Shown: piece after piece, positions 18,037-25,676 of the stretch
Position numbering within the stretch: position 1 is the first letter of the stretch
Layout: each line of letters opens with the position of its first letter
Assembly (NCBI GenBank): GCA_036558645.1
Contig: DATBFG010000120.1
Coordinates: 1 to 64,000, forward strand
Origin: DATBFG01 sp036558645
GTDB lineage: Bacteria; Acidobacteriota; Terriglobia; Terriglobales; Acidobacteriaceae
DNA: 64,000 nucleotides
Direction of reading: 5' to 3'
Made by a program: the position numbers and the translations under genes
Notes under the pieces: model-generated
What the model was told of the DNA's origin: nothing
Databases searched by the model: none
What the model saw: the letters and a program-made list of their open reading frames with translations, nothing else

Positions 18037-19730
18037 GGATGGAGACTTTCCTCGCTTACGCCCACGCGCAGGAAGGCGATGCAGTCCTCAGCGTTGCGAA
18101 TCATGGGAGCCGCCTCGGCAAGCTCGGCTCCAAATTGCTCGATGGCGCGCCGCAGCGAATCCTGGCCGTGCACCTTCAGCAGCTCGCTCATGCGGAGCAG
18201 CAAGATCTGGAGCGTAACTCCCTGGACCTCGTTCGGTATCTCAGCGGTGTGGCCTTTAAGGTGGTTCAGCACATGCGCCAGAAATGCAGGACCCTGGTTG
18301 CGGTGCCACGCAACCTTGACCGGCCTGCAATTGCGAACCAAGTAGCCGATCTCGCGCCGCACATCGCGGAAGGCACGGTGCAACTCGCGGCCGCGTTCCG
18401 TCTCGCGCAACTTGGCCAGGAGCTCCCGCATGTGCACTTCCTCTTCCTCGGAGAGCGGCGCTGGAACCGGAAAGGCGAGTGGTCCTACCTCTTCTTCTGT
18501 TACGTCGGCTTGCGACACAAACACGATGCTGTGATCTGGAATCACGAAGTCGCCGAGTTCCAGGGGTATTGGGTTGAGCCCGCTGCCGTCGGTGGCCTTG
18601 CTGCTGCCATGAGACGTCCCGGTGGTACACGGAATGCAAATGTTGAGGTAGTCCAAGATGGGAACGATGTGGCAGGAATGCGATGGGATTAGAACGAGCG
18701 GTGCTTGTGCGACACCACGATGAGTATGCAACCCGATGACCCTGTTGTTCGCATCTACCACGATGGAACCCGAATCTCCAGCGTCGGTAAAACGAGCCTG
18801 GTGATGGCAGTTCAGCCCGTTGGGAGTAGAGGCCACGTCGAACTCAATGTAGATCGTGTTCTCCCCCGCGACGCCGGGAGCCCCCACCTGATCCGGTGGC
18901 GGATCGGCATCGAGGTGCGCATTTACCACCCTCACGATTCCGGCCGTCTTGCCAGTGCTTCTTCCAACCTTAAAAACCTGGGGGTGCAGCACGATGTCGG
19001 GATCGTTTCTCACATCCCTGACATCAGCAATGGTGTTCACGCCGTTCAACTGTAAGTCCACAATCGAAGTCTCGGCTACCGTGGTGGTGTCGTGAGAACA
19101 GGTACAGCCACTACACACGCTGTCGAGGTTGATCCGGGCGATCGCCGCATCGATGAAGTAGGTTGGAGACGCAGGGTTATCAGGAGGGTGAGGAAAGCTT
19201 CCATAAAGGCCACCCGGCTGCACCGGTCCGAGGCTGTCATCATCTTTCGTCGGATGCTTCACGTCGGCCCCAGCGCCTTTGGTTGGCGAATACAACACGT
19301 GCTTGTTGGTCAGCAGATATACGTTCTCGCGTCCGCGGTCGTTACGCCTCTTGACGATGCAGCCCAACGTTCCGGCAGCGTCGGTGCCCTCGACCATGAT
19401 CTGGATTCCACCCTGGATTTCGTCGTACTTCGTCTGGTTGTCGCAGACCTCAGCCACCCCTTTCTCCACTACGCGAACATCTGTGGGGTAACCCTCAAAG
19501 GACGGCGGTATGCGCTGCTCGGGTGGAAGTTCTTCTTCCTTTTTCTTTTCCCGGACGAAGATCACGAAGGCGATGTTGTCCTTGTAGTCCACGCCGACTC
19601 GCTTGTTGCCAAAACCAACGCCTGCTACCCCTGGGAATTTTCTGAAGTACTCGGAGGCGCGATGATACGCCTGGCGAAAATCGTTCGGGTTCGCCTCCAC
19701 GAAAGCTTTGTCTTTGAGTGGCTCCGTCAT
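18033..19730 (-). CDS. Trypsin-fold serine protease, Nal1-like, with C-terminal accessory domain (565 aa)
   Basis: 565 aa. The N-terminal domain of about 115 residues (FPGVAGVGFGNKRV, YPTDVRVVEKG) resembles the lead-in of Nal1-like putative serine proteases. The catalytic core follows, starting AAGTLGCIVKRR. His144 lies in LLTNKHVLY, Asp194 in YFIDAAIARI and Ser320 in AGDSGSIVVD, giving a full triad. A Cys-rich stretch (VCSGCTCSH) follows the catalytic Asp. Residues 435-565 form a helical domain with NCRPVKVAWHRNQGPAFL that is shared with the 520-aa neighbour. No secretion signal is present, so it probably acts in the cytoplasm, processing operon partners or acting as an effector. ATGA overlaps couple it to both neighbours. 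Confidence 0.85.
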   Translation of the reverse strand: MTEPLKDKAFVEANPNDFRQAYHRASEYFRKFPGVAGVGFGNKRVGVDYKDNIAFVIFVREKKKEEELPPEQRIPPSFEGYPTDVRVVEKGVAEVCDNQTKYDEIQGGIQIMVEGTDAAGTLGCIVKRRNDRGRENVYLLTNKHVLYSPTKGAGADVKHPTKDDDSLGPVQPGGLYGSFPHPPDNPASPTYFIDAAIARINLDSVCSGCTCSHDTTTVAETSIVDLQLNGVNTIADVRDVRNDPDIVLHPQVFKVGRSTGKTAGIVRVVNAHLDADPPPDQVGAPGVAGENTIYIEFDVASTPNGLNCHHQARFTDAGDSGSIVVDANNRVIGLHTHRGVAQAPLVLIPSHSCHIVPILDYLNICIPCTTGTSHGSSKATDGSGLNPIPLELGDFVIPDHSIVFVSQADVTEEEVGPLAFPVPAPLSEEEEVHMRELLAKLRETERGRELHRAFRDVRREIGYLVRNCRPVKVAWHRNQGPAFLAHVLNHLKGHTAEIPNEVQGVTLQILLLRMSELLKVHGQDSLRRAIEQFGAELAEAAPMIRNAEDCIAFLRVGVSEESLHP

Positions 19731-21277
19731 TCGGCTGTACCTCGGGCAACAGAAGTCAGTTGCGGGCTGCAGGCCAGGCGATTCATCAGTTCGTTCAGGT
19801 CGCTGCAGTTGCGGAAAACGTCCACTACACCCAGATCGATCGAATTCAACGCATCGCTTAGTTCACTGCTCCCGTACTGGATCAGCACATCTCTCATTCG
19901 CAACAGAAGCTCGTGAGGCGCGACTCCGTTAATCCTTTCCGGCAACCGATAGTGGCCGTCCCGCACTGCGCCCATCACCGTCGCCAACAATGCCGGCCCC
20001 TGATGGCGGTGCCAGGCAACCATCACCGGACGACAATGGTTGACCAGAAACGTGACCTCTTCCTCATGCTTTTGCCCGATTGCCAGCAGCCCGGCCGTCA
20101 CCTCGTTGGCCTCAAGGCGCGAGCGAAACTCGCGATACGGCTCCGGAATCGGCGCCTCGAAGACCTCTTCCGGCATAGCGGCGAGGGTCGCCCCCGAGGT
20201 CACCTTGATGTCCTGCGAGTAAGCGATACGGATCTTGAGTGCAGTGAAGACATCGCTGATATGGTTTGCCAGGGAGACAAACGGCTGCTCGATGCCAGCG
20301 ACAGTGATATTCCTGCCGGTCGCAAAGAGCAGGCCCACAATCTTGTTGTTGGAATTGATGATCACCGACCCCGAATCGCCGTGCGCGCTGAAGGGCTCCA
20401 GCGGATTGGAATTCTGAATAGCAACCTGTCCCGTGAAGGTGAAGTCCGTCCCGCCGCGGTGAATGGTAAACGAGGCATAGTTGTCGTCTACCACCACGCC
20501 TTCAGTCCTTCCGGTCGACTTTCCGACCTTGAACACATGCATACCGCTAGTCGCTCGCTCGTCGCCAACAATCGTGCTCCGCGGCGGGTTCCCCCCCACA
20601 CTCAGGCCGCTGATCTCATTGGAGAAGTGAATGCCGCAGCAGTGGCAGCAGGATGAGACGTCGATGGCAGCAATGGCTCCGTCCACGCTGGCGGTGATGG
20701 CCGACCGTCGCAGCACTGCAATTTTGTCGATGTTATCGCTGGGCCGCAGCGGCACGACTGCAAGATTGGTCGGGGGCACCGAGGTTGGTGGAGGCTGAAA
20801 AATCTTGTCGCCTTTGCGGCCTGAATTCGCAAACATCACGTGCCAGTTGCCCAGGATCACCGGCGCATTATCCGTGGTGTCAATCGCCACACAGCCTAGG
20901 GTTCCACGAGAGAGCTGGGTGCCAGTACCGGCGTCGTTCACATCGATGATGCGATTGGTGATCTGAATTCCGCCCTTGATGGGCCGGTAGCGGGTGTTGT
21001 CTTCACTGAACTCAAAGCTGCCGACGACATTTACGTCGGTCGGTACTCCGCTGATCTTTGCCGGAACTGCCTCAGTCGCCGCCAATTGCTCGCGCGCCTT
21101 CTTCTGTTTCACGTACACGCGAACGCAGAGCTGATCGCTGAGTTTGCCGCCCGTCTCCTTAAGTCCGACGCTCACGTGCAGGACATTGGGCAGCGCAAGC
21201 AGTCGCTGTTCCGCTCCCTGAACGAGCATGTCGCGAATAGCGCGGTTCTCGGCTCTTAGCTGTTCGGTTGTCTTCAT
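19727..21277 (-). CDS. Trypsin-fold serine protease, Nal1-like, with C-terminal accessory domain (about 516 aa)
   Basis: A paralogue of the 565-aa protease. The ATG at 21277 is preferred. A TTG at 21289 that overlaps the upstream stop would add four residues and is possible. Numbered from that TTG, the triad is His150 (GNWHVMF), Asp203 (SVDGAIAAID) and Ser306 (HGDSGSVII). CCHCC near residues 214-218 parallels the Cys-rich stretch of its paralogue. The lead-in domain contains LLALPNVLHVSVGLKE and VPTDVNVVG. The C-terminal domain has NHCRPVMVAWHRHQGPALL. The two proteases differ enough that they are not a recent duplication. Likely role: site-specific proteolysis inside the system encoded by the operon. 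Confidence 0.85.
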   Translation of the reverse strand: MKTTEQLRAENRAIRDMLVQGAEQRLLALPNVLHVSVGLKETGGKLSDQLCVRVYVKQKKAREQLAATEAVPAKISGVPTDVNVVGSFEFSEDNTRYRPIKGGIQITNRIIDVNDAGTGTQLSRGTLGCVAIDTTDNAPVILGNWHVMFANSGRKGDKIFQPPPTSVPPTNLAVVPLRPSDNIDKIAVLRRSAITASVDGAIAAIDVSSCCHCCGIHFSNEISGLSVGGNPPRSTIVGDERATSGMHVFKVGKSTGRTEGVVVDDNYASFTIHRGGTDFTFTGQVAIQNSNPLEPFSAHGDSGSVIINSNNKIVGLLFATGRNITVAGIEQPFVSLANHISDVFTALKIRIAYSQDIKVTSGATLAAMPEEVFEAPIPEPYREFRSRLEANEVTAGLLAIGQKHEEEVTFLVNHCRPVMVAWHRHQGPALLATVMGAVRDGHYRLPERINGVAPHELLLRMRDVLIQYGSSELSDALNSIDLGVVDVFRNCSDLNELMNRLACSPQLTSVARGTAE

Positions 21278-21285
21278 CAGAAGGA

Positions 21286-22011
21286 TCAAGCCCCGTGAAG
21301 TTCTGGCCAGAAGAACGAAGTGCCGGCAACTTTAGACCGGACGGCAATATTCAGGGCAAACAGGATCGGGGCAATCGGGGTCACCACCGCCTCGCCATTA
21401 GCTCGTGTGCCCCACAATAGTCCCACCGCATGCTGCGAAGCGTCCACCACCAGCGCGCCCGAGTCTCCCTCGATCGCGAAAGGTGCACCGTGATCACAAG
21501 AGTGTACAAGCAACTGCCGTTCGGTGAGACACTTCCTTCCATTCAGAAGAATCGTATCCGAGTAATTCGCATCAACCACTATGCCGTGCGTCACGCCGCT
21601 GGCAGCACCCGCTTTTATCACCCGGCTCCGAGGTTCCACGCTGCCACATACGCCCAACGGCCACGCCGACTCTTCCGTTTCGTGGCCCGGTACCGGCGTC
21701 TTATAGGAAGCGACCGCGCAATCCACGTAGTAGGTCTGGCCCCCGTATCCCACATTGCCGCGCTTGCCGTACAAGGTTTTTCCCACTTCCGCAAAGCCAT
21801 ACCCAGGCTTATCCAGGAACACAGGACTGTCCGCGGCAGCGTGATTGCCGAAAAGCACATGCCACGTGCTCAGCAGCACCGGCCGACCAATATGAACGGC
21901 GCAGACCACGCATCCCAAGGTGCCCGGAACACCCTTCGCGTTCAGAATTCGCGATCCGAGCCTCGGTTTTTCCACGTCGTGGCTTAATGACTCTTGCGGA
22001 GGGGACCACAT
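21286..22011 (-). CDS. Minimal trypsin-fold serine protease (241 aa)
   Basis: 241 aa, first gene of the operon. GAGGGTG lies five bases before the ATG. The catalytic core starts PGTLGCVVCAV. The triad is His51 (LSTWHVLFGN), Asp97 (YYVDCAVASY) and Ser184 (EGDSGALVVD). Compared with its two neighbours it lacks both the 110-residue lead-in and the C-terminal CRPV-VAWHR domain, so it is a stripped-down version. The rest matches in order: VIKAGAASGVTHGIVVDANY corresponds to VFKVGKSTGRTEGVVVDDNY in the 520-aa protein. No signal peptide. Three non-identical proteases in a row suggest a cascade or distinct targets. Confidence 0.85.
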   Translation of the reverse strand: MWSPPQESLSHDVEKPRLGSRILNAKGVPGTLGCVVCAVHIGRPVLLSTWHVLFGNHAAADSPVFLDKPGYGFAEVGKTLYGKRGNVGYGGQTYYVDCAVASYKTPVPGHETEESAWPLGVCGSVEPRSRVIKAGAASGVTHGIVVDANYSDTILLNGRKCLTERQLLVHSCDHGAPFAIEGDSGALVVDASQHAVGLLWGTRANGEAVVTPIAPILFALNIAVRSKVAGTSFFWPELHGA

Positions 22012-22193
22012 TGAATCACCCTCGATCTCCCAGTGACGTGGGCGCTGCAGGAACGTTCAATATTGGCACTCTTCTCCAACGAGAATCGTGGGCCGTTTTT
22101 CAAAATGGCTCAACTGTAAGAACAGGCAATTGCGAGATGCTCAGCAGCCAAGGCAGCCTCAACTGAGCACTCAAGCGTTCTGGCCAACAAACA

Positions 22194-22859
22194 TCAGTGC
22201 CCTCTTTGACGTAATGCAGCTTGACCACTATGGCCGGCAGCACGCAGTTCCAGAGCAGTGGCATTCTCTGAGTCCAAGGCCATCGGCGTATCTGCGGTCC
22301 CGATTCTTTGTCCTGCTCGGATCGGTGTGTTGGGCTCGGTTTCGTAAGCCCAGCCACTAAACTTGGCTTTGAATCCGGGATCCCCGATTGTCTTGGCAAA
22401 GCCGATCCAGCCATAATGAACCTCGCCGTCTATGATGAGCCTGACGCCCAAGTATCGCTCAGTCACATTAAGCCAGGAGCCGTAATATCTACCCGACGAG
22501 TTACCCTCCATGTATAATCCGCCGAAAATATCATTCGGACGTCCGATGTGGTTTCCCCGAACTAGAGCCGACTCTTTGCGATTGCCCACAACCGCATTGC
22601 CTGAGGCGCCGGTTACGCCCCAGTATTCAAAGCAACTATGGCTCTGTGAACCGCAGCCGTCGAAGGCAGTTTGCATGATAAAGTCAAATTTGCCGTCATT
22701 GTCTAAGTCGATGTTGATTCTTGACCCGGTGAACTGAAGGTTGCTGGGCGTAAAGACTACCTCTGCTCGTGCCTGGTGACCGGCGGCGAGTGTTGCTGCA
22801 GCGGCCAAGGTATACAGTGCCAAGTTTCGTTCGAGCTTAGATTCAGAAGCTTTCGACAT
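22194..22859 (-). CDS. Secreted protein of acidobacterial type, paralogue of 23736-24455
   Basis: 221 aa. The signal peptide at residues 1-32 (LERNLALYTLAAAATLAAGHQARA) is cleaved before EVVFTPSN. The mature part contains INIDLDNDGKFDF, an Asp/Asn calcium-loop-like motif, and then GEVHYGWIGF and GWAYETEPNTPIRAGQR. The GWxxF...AYET.P.TPI.AG pattern recurs in secreted acidobacterial proteins of unknown function. The protein ends in a low-complexity helical tail rather than a sorting signal. It lies in the right part of the island, same strand as the protease operon but separated from it by 182 bases. Confidence 0.7.
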   Translation of the reverse strand: MSKASESKLERNLALYTLAAAATLAAGHQARAEVVFTPSNLQFTGSRINIDLDNDGKFDFIMQTAFDGCGSQSHSCFEYWGVTGASGNAVVGNRKESALVRGNHIGRPNDIFGGLYMEGNSSGRYYGSWLNVTERYLGVRLIIDGEVHYGWIGFAKTIGDPGFKAKFSGWAYETEPNTPIRAGQRIGTADTPMALDSENATALELRAAGHSGQAALRQRGH

Positions 22860-22933
22860 GCTGTCTCCTCCCTTCCTAAGTTATCTCGTGTAGCCTCAAG
22901 GTAAGCGTCCTTCGGCGCAAGATACACGCACTC

Positions 22934-23569
22934 TTAGAATTGCAGTCTGAAAATGACGCCATCGGTGTACAGGCCGCCAAACGAAGTTGTGCCGAATAGG
23001 GTCCCATCAGGGCTAAGAAGCAGAGGGGCGGTTGGCCGCTCCCCATCGGTTTCATTAAACTCGTGCAGAATGGTTTCTGTCCCAGAAGGGTCAATCTTGA
23101 ACACAGTGCCCCAATCGAAACTGCCTCCTGCGTACGTGGTGCCGTACAGGTTTCCAGCCATATCGATGGCAAGACCTCCTATCGGCTGGTAACCATCAGA
23201 AGCAACGTCGAAGACATGTAAAACCGTTTCCACACCTGTTGGGTCTATCTTGAAAACAGTGCCGGGGTATCCGCTACAGCCTGAGCTGGTTGTCCCATAT
23301 AAATTTCCAAGAGAATCAAGAATGACTCCTCCCGATGGTAAAGCCCCATCGGGTGGGCCTGTGAAGCTATGGAGGACCGTTTCAGTTCCGTCCGGTGCGA
23401 CTTTGAAGACAGTGCCTAGGTTTAGCTCGCCTCCATAATAAGTTGTGCCATAAAGGTTGCCCGCAGCGTCCCTCGCCAAGCCGCGATCGTCTCTGGCCAG
23501 TCCATTGATTGACACCCCGTCTGGTCCTCTGAAGTGGTGAAGCACCGTGTAAGTCCGAGCTCCTGCCAA
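22934..23569 (-). CDS. GloVer-type tandem repeat secreted protein, start codon degraded
   Basis: 211 aa from a TTG start at 23569. Tandem repeats of about 55 residues carry GNLYGTTYYGG, GNLYGTTSSG, GNLYGTTYAGG and GTLFGTTSFGG, alternating with GTVFKVAPDGTETVLHSF. This is the choice-of-anchor GloVer repeat, probably a beta-propeller. The first repeat begins TYTVLHHF, which in relatives follows a signal peptide. The same frame continues upstream without a stop to ATA at 23638, and a perfect AAGGAGG (23653-23647) sits eight bases before that ATA. The extension reads as a basic, hydrophobic signal peptide ending in HLAGA. The true start is probably that ATA, or an ATG lost by mutation. The copy is shorter than most relatives. 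Confidence 0.7.
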   Translation of the reverse strand: MAGARTYTVLHHFRGPDGVSINGLARDDRGLARDAAGNLYGTTYYGGELNLGTVFKVAPDGTETVLHSFTGPPDGALPSGGVILDSLGNLYGTTSSGCSGYPGTVFKIDPTGVETVLHVFDVASDGYQPIGGLAIDMAGNLYGTTYAGGSFDWGTVFKIDPSGTETILHEFNETDGERPTAPLLLSPDGTLFGTTSFGGLYTDGVIFRLQF

Positions 23570-23735
23570 GTGGCACCGGGTCAGAACTATCCCCAGCGGC
23601 GAGGAAGATAGTCGACGGACCAGTTTTACCAGAACTATACAAGTTGCCTCCTTGGCTTATGCTTCGAGGAATAACAACCGGTCAAGCTAGATGGGCCGGG
23701 GCGGATGAGTAAGGGGCCGAGGTTCATTCAACCTA

Positions 23736-24455
23736 TTAATGTGCGATTTTCTGGACTCTTGACCGCCAGTTCTGGGCAGCAGAGTGACCTTTCGCCAGCA
23801 TACCTAGCGAAGTGGGTTGCGTGAGATCTATTGATTCTGTTCCAAGTGTGCCCATGTCTCCGGCGCGGATAGGGGTGTCGAGTTGGGTCTCATAGGCCCA
23901 GCCTCCTAAGGTAGCGACAAAATCCTGTACGCTGCGGAAGCCGACCCACCCATAGTGGACTTCGCCGTTGATCACAAGTTTCACGCCAATGTAGCGATTG
24001 AAGCAATGGAAGAAGTAGCCTGCCGTGCTCCCGTCGGATACCGAGACCTCTGCCATCACACCGAAGGGCGAAAAGTTGTGATCTCCGCTGCCAATGAGCT
24101 CTCCCTTTTTGAGAGCTGCGGCTGCGGTCCTGCGGATCCCGACTTGATTTGGCGGGGCTCCGTTGAGTTCGAGGGCCCAACTCAGTTCTCCATATGTAGA
24201 CGTGCCGCCGAAAACGTAGCCTTCACTGAGAGTGAAATCAGTTACTCCGTCGTGATCCATGTCGATTGCAAGAGCACCGGAATTACCAGTAACCACCGCG
24301 TTGCTACGGGTGAAGAGAACTTCTGCGTTTGCGGGGAGAGAGCACGCGATCGTTGCTCCCGCCGCCAACGTGTATAGCAAAAGCCTGCGCTCCAGCTGCG
24401 GTTGAAGTACTGTTTCGGTTCGCTTACTTACATTGGAAAGAGATTGCTGTGACAT
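23736..24455 (-). CDS. Secreted protein, paralogue of 22194-22859
   Basis: 239 aa. The long leader has LERRLLLYTLAAGATIACSLPANA, with the same LYTLAA core as the paralogue, and is cleaved before EVLFTRSN. Shared features are LAIDMDHDGVTDF (calcium-loop-like), INGEVHYGWVGF and GWAYETQLDTPIRAGD. An insertion of about 20 residues lies before the conserved Gly-Trp block. Function unknown; likely periplasmic or surface. The GloVer gene sits between the two paralogues, so the pair was not produced by a simple adjacent duplication. Confidence 0.7.
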   Translation of the reverse strand: MSQQSLSNVSKRTETVLQPQLERRLLLYTLAAGATIACSLPANAEVLFTRSNAVVTGNSGALAIDMDHDGVTDFTLSEGYVFGGTSTYGELSWALELNGAPPNQVGIRRTAAAALKKGELIGSGDHNFSPFGVMAEVSVSDGSTAGYFFHCFNRYIGVKLVINGEVHYGWVGFRSVQDFVATLGGWAYETQLDTPIRAGDMGTLGTESIDLTQPTSLGMLAKGHSAAQNWRSRVQKIAH

Positions 24456-24738
24456 CTAACTCTCCATGTGGTGCGGGGCTAGGCCCGGGGAGGAAGAGCA
24501 ACGCTAGGACGGGGGAGGTGTAACAATTGCGGCTGAAACACTATGTTTTTTGGGGCAGCAAGTCAATCCAAAAGCACAACAACACAGGTAAAGTTTTGTA
24601 ATGCGTTTTCTGAGTAGAGCCGCTGAACACCCCAGACAAGTCACAGCGGACGAAAGACACGGTTCATCAGTTGTCGATATAAGCCGGAACGAGCCAGAGC
24701 GACACGCAGTCCACGATATTCGTTGAGGAAGAAACTGC

Positions 24739-24963
24739 TTACTGTGACGAAAGGGTCTCTAGTTCTCTCTGGACCAGCAGAGCGACCGTCGAACCTGCTG
24801 TCGTGACACCGCCGCGTAAGAGCGGATCGCAGACCCGGTCAACAATTTCCATCGCCGATTCCACCTGCGATATGGCTCCCAGGATCAGGGCTGCCATGGG
24901 TAGCGACAGACTCTTCTGTGTTTCAGGTGTAATTAACGCTTGCGCTATTTCTAGGGAGGACAT
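24739..24963 (-). CDS. Small protein of unknown function
   Basis: 74 aa. AGGAG lies seven bases before the ATG. The sequence is helical and has an amphipathic or weakly hydrophobic centre (LSLPMAALILGAISQVESAMEIVD). A Gly/Thr-rich turn follows (LLRGGVTTAGSTV), then a helix LLVQRELETLSSQ. No family was recognised. It could be a small regulatory or membrane-associated protein. It is the last plausible gene before the right end of the island. Confidence 0.5.
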   Translation of the reverse strand: MSSLEIAQALITPETQKSLSLPMAALILGAISQVESAMEIVDRVCDPLLRGGVTTAGSTVALLVQRELETLSSQ

Positions 24964-25676
24964 CGGAAAACTCCTGCAACCTGAGTGATCGTCTTACATG
25001 GTTAGATTTTGCAGCTGGACACATGGCCGCTTCAATACCGCACATTCCTAATTACGAAAGGACAGTGTCCTGTCGGGAATGATGCGAGCGTGTCAGGAGT
25101 GCTCAACGATCCCGCGCTGGCTAGTGATGGCACCACGGTACCGTTCGCTCACTTGTATTCTGCGTGGAGGTTTGCGCCCTCGTCCCCACTTTCAGGGGGG
25201 CGGCTCCAGGCGGGTGCTCGACTCGACGTCTGCTCTGGTATAGCTGGTCGCGGGGACGACCCAGGCCATGGTCGCCAGAAACTCCAGAGTCTTACTCGCT
25301 GCGCCTGACAGCCACACCGCCCTGCCGGCAAAGGTGGTCCCCCCGAGGGCCCTGTGCCCCCCTGCCCCACTCATGGTTAAACGGGCCCCAATGACTGTGC
25401 CCAATTTTGTGCCCACTACCAAACCAGACTGCGTGGTACTGAGTTGTTCTCCTCAACGATAAGTGCTGGAGTTGGCTCAACGATGCCGCTTGGGGTCACT
25501 CAGGCCAACTCCGTGCAAGTTGTTGAATGTTCGTGCGACCTGCCTTGGGCGCAGGGGGTCCGCGGTTCAAATCCGCGCGCCCCGACCAATTTCTTCAGCT
25601 TTTCTTCAGCGACTTGCGGTCAATACCCATTTCCCACTGTTTGAACCCAGATGCAGGTCGATGCCGTCTTCGAGAG
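24964..25676. other. 713-base gap carrying the right island end
   Basis: No convincing gene was found. Several frames are open for 60-100 codons on both strands (for example 25009-25308 and 25192-25422), but none has a recognisable motif or a good ribosome site. The stretch includes the right attachment repeat at 25538-25589 and is probably decayed island DNA. Confidence 0.5.
25538..25589 (+). repeat. Right attachment site repeat (attR, partial tRNA-Pro copy)
   Basis: Exact 52-base copy of 1770-1821: tRNA-Pro from the anticodon stem through CCA plus one base. The D arm and the 5' acceptor strand are missing, so this is not a tRNA gene. It marks the chromosome-island junction. Confidence 0.9.

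Larger units (their letters stand above)
4287..22011 (-). other. Seven-gene operon of giant proteins and trypsin-fold proteases
   Basis: The seven genes run in one direction. From the 5' end, the junctions are a 4-base overlap or near-overlap, a 4-base overlap, a 4-base overlap, then gaps of 2, 10 and 4 bases. Such spacing implies one transcript and translational coupling, hence a stoichiometric complex or pathway. The order is protease (241 aa), protease (520), protease (565), DUF6603-like (1124), membrane-hairpin protein (1080), coiled-coil protein (1782), 588-aa protein. None has a clear signal peptide. It lies in the genomic island with about 180 bases of upstream space for a promoter. 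Confidence 0.85.
1770..25589. mobile_element. Genomic island integrated in tRNA-Pro
   Basis: The element is bounded by identical 52-bp direct repeats, one being the 3' part of a tRNA gene. A tyrosine-recombinase fragment sits just inside the left end, the usual layout of integrative elements that use tRNA 3' ends as attB. It is 23.8 kb long. Cargo: an amidohydrolase, a small OB-fold-like protein, the seven-gene giant-protein/protease operon, two paralogous secreted proteins, a GloVer repeat protein and one small protein. No complete integrase, excisionase, relaxase or phage structural gene was seen, so the island appears fixed in place. Confidence 0.85.

Noticed and set aside
4287..22011. Prophage or contractile injection system
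   Set aside because: I looked for tail sheath, tube, baseplate, AAA ATPase, portal, terminase and capsid motifs in these genes and found none. Size and synteny alone do not support a phage-like particle.
25009..25500. Open frames of 60-100 codons on both strands near the right island end
   Set aside because: No family signature, no ribosome site, and overlapping frames look equally coding-like. Best treated as decayed DNA.
25538..25589. Second tRNA-Pro gene
   Set aside because: Only the 3' part is present. The D arm and 5' acceptor strand are missing, so this is an attachment-site repeat.
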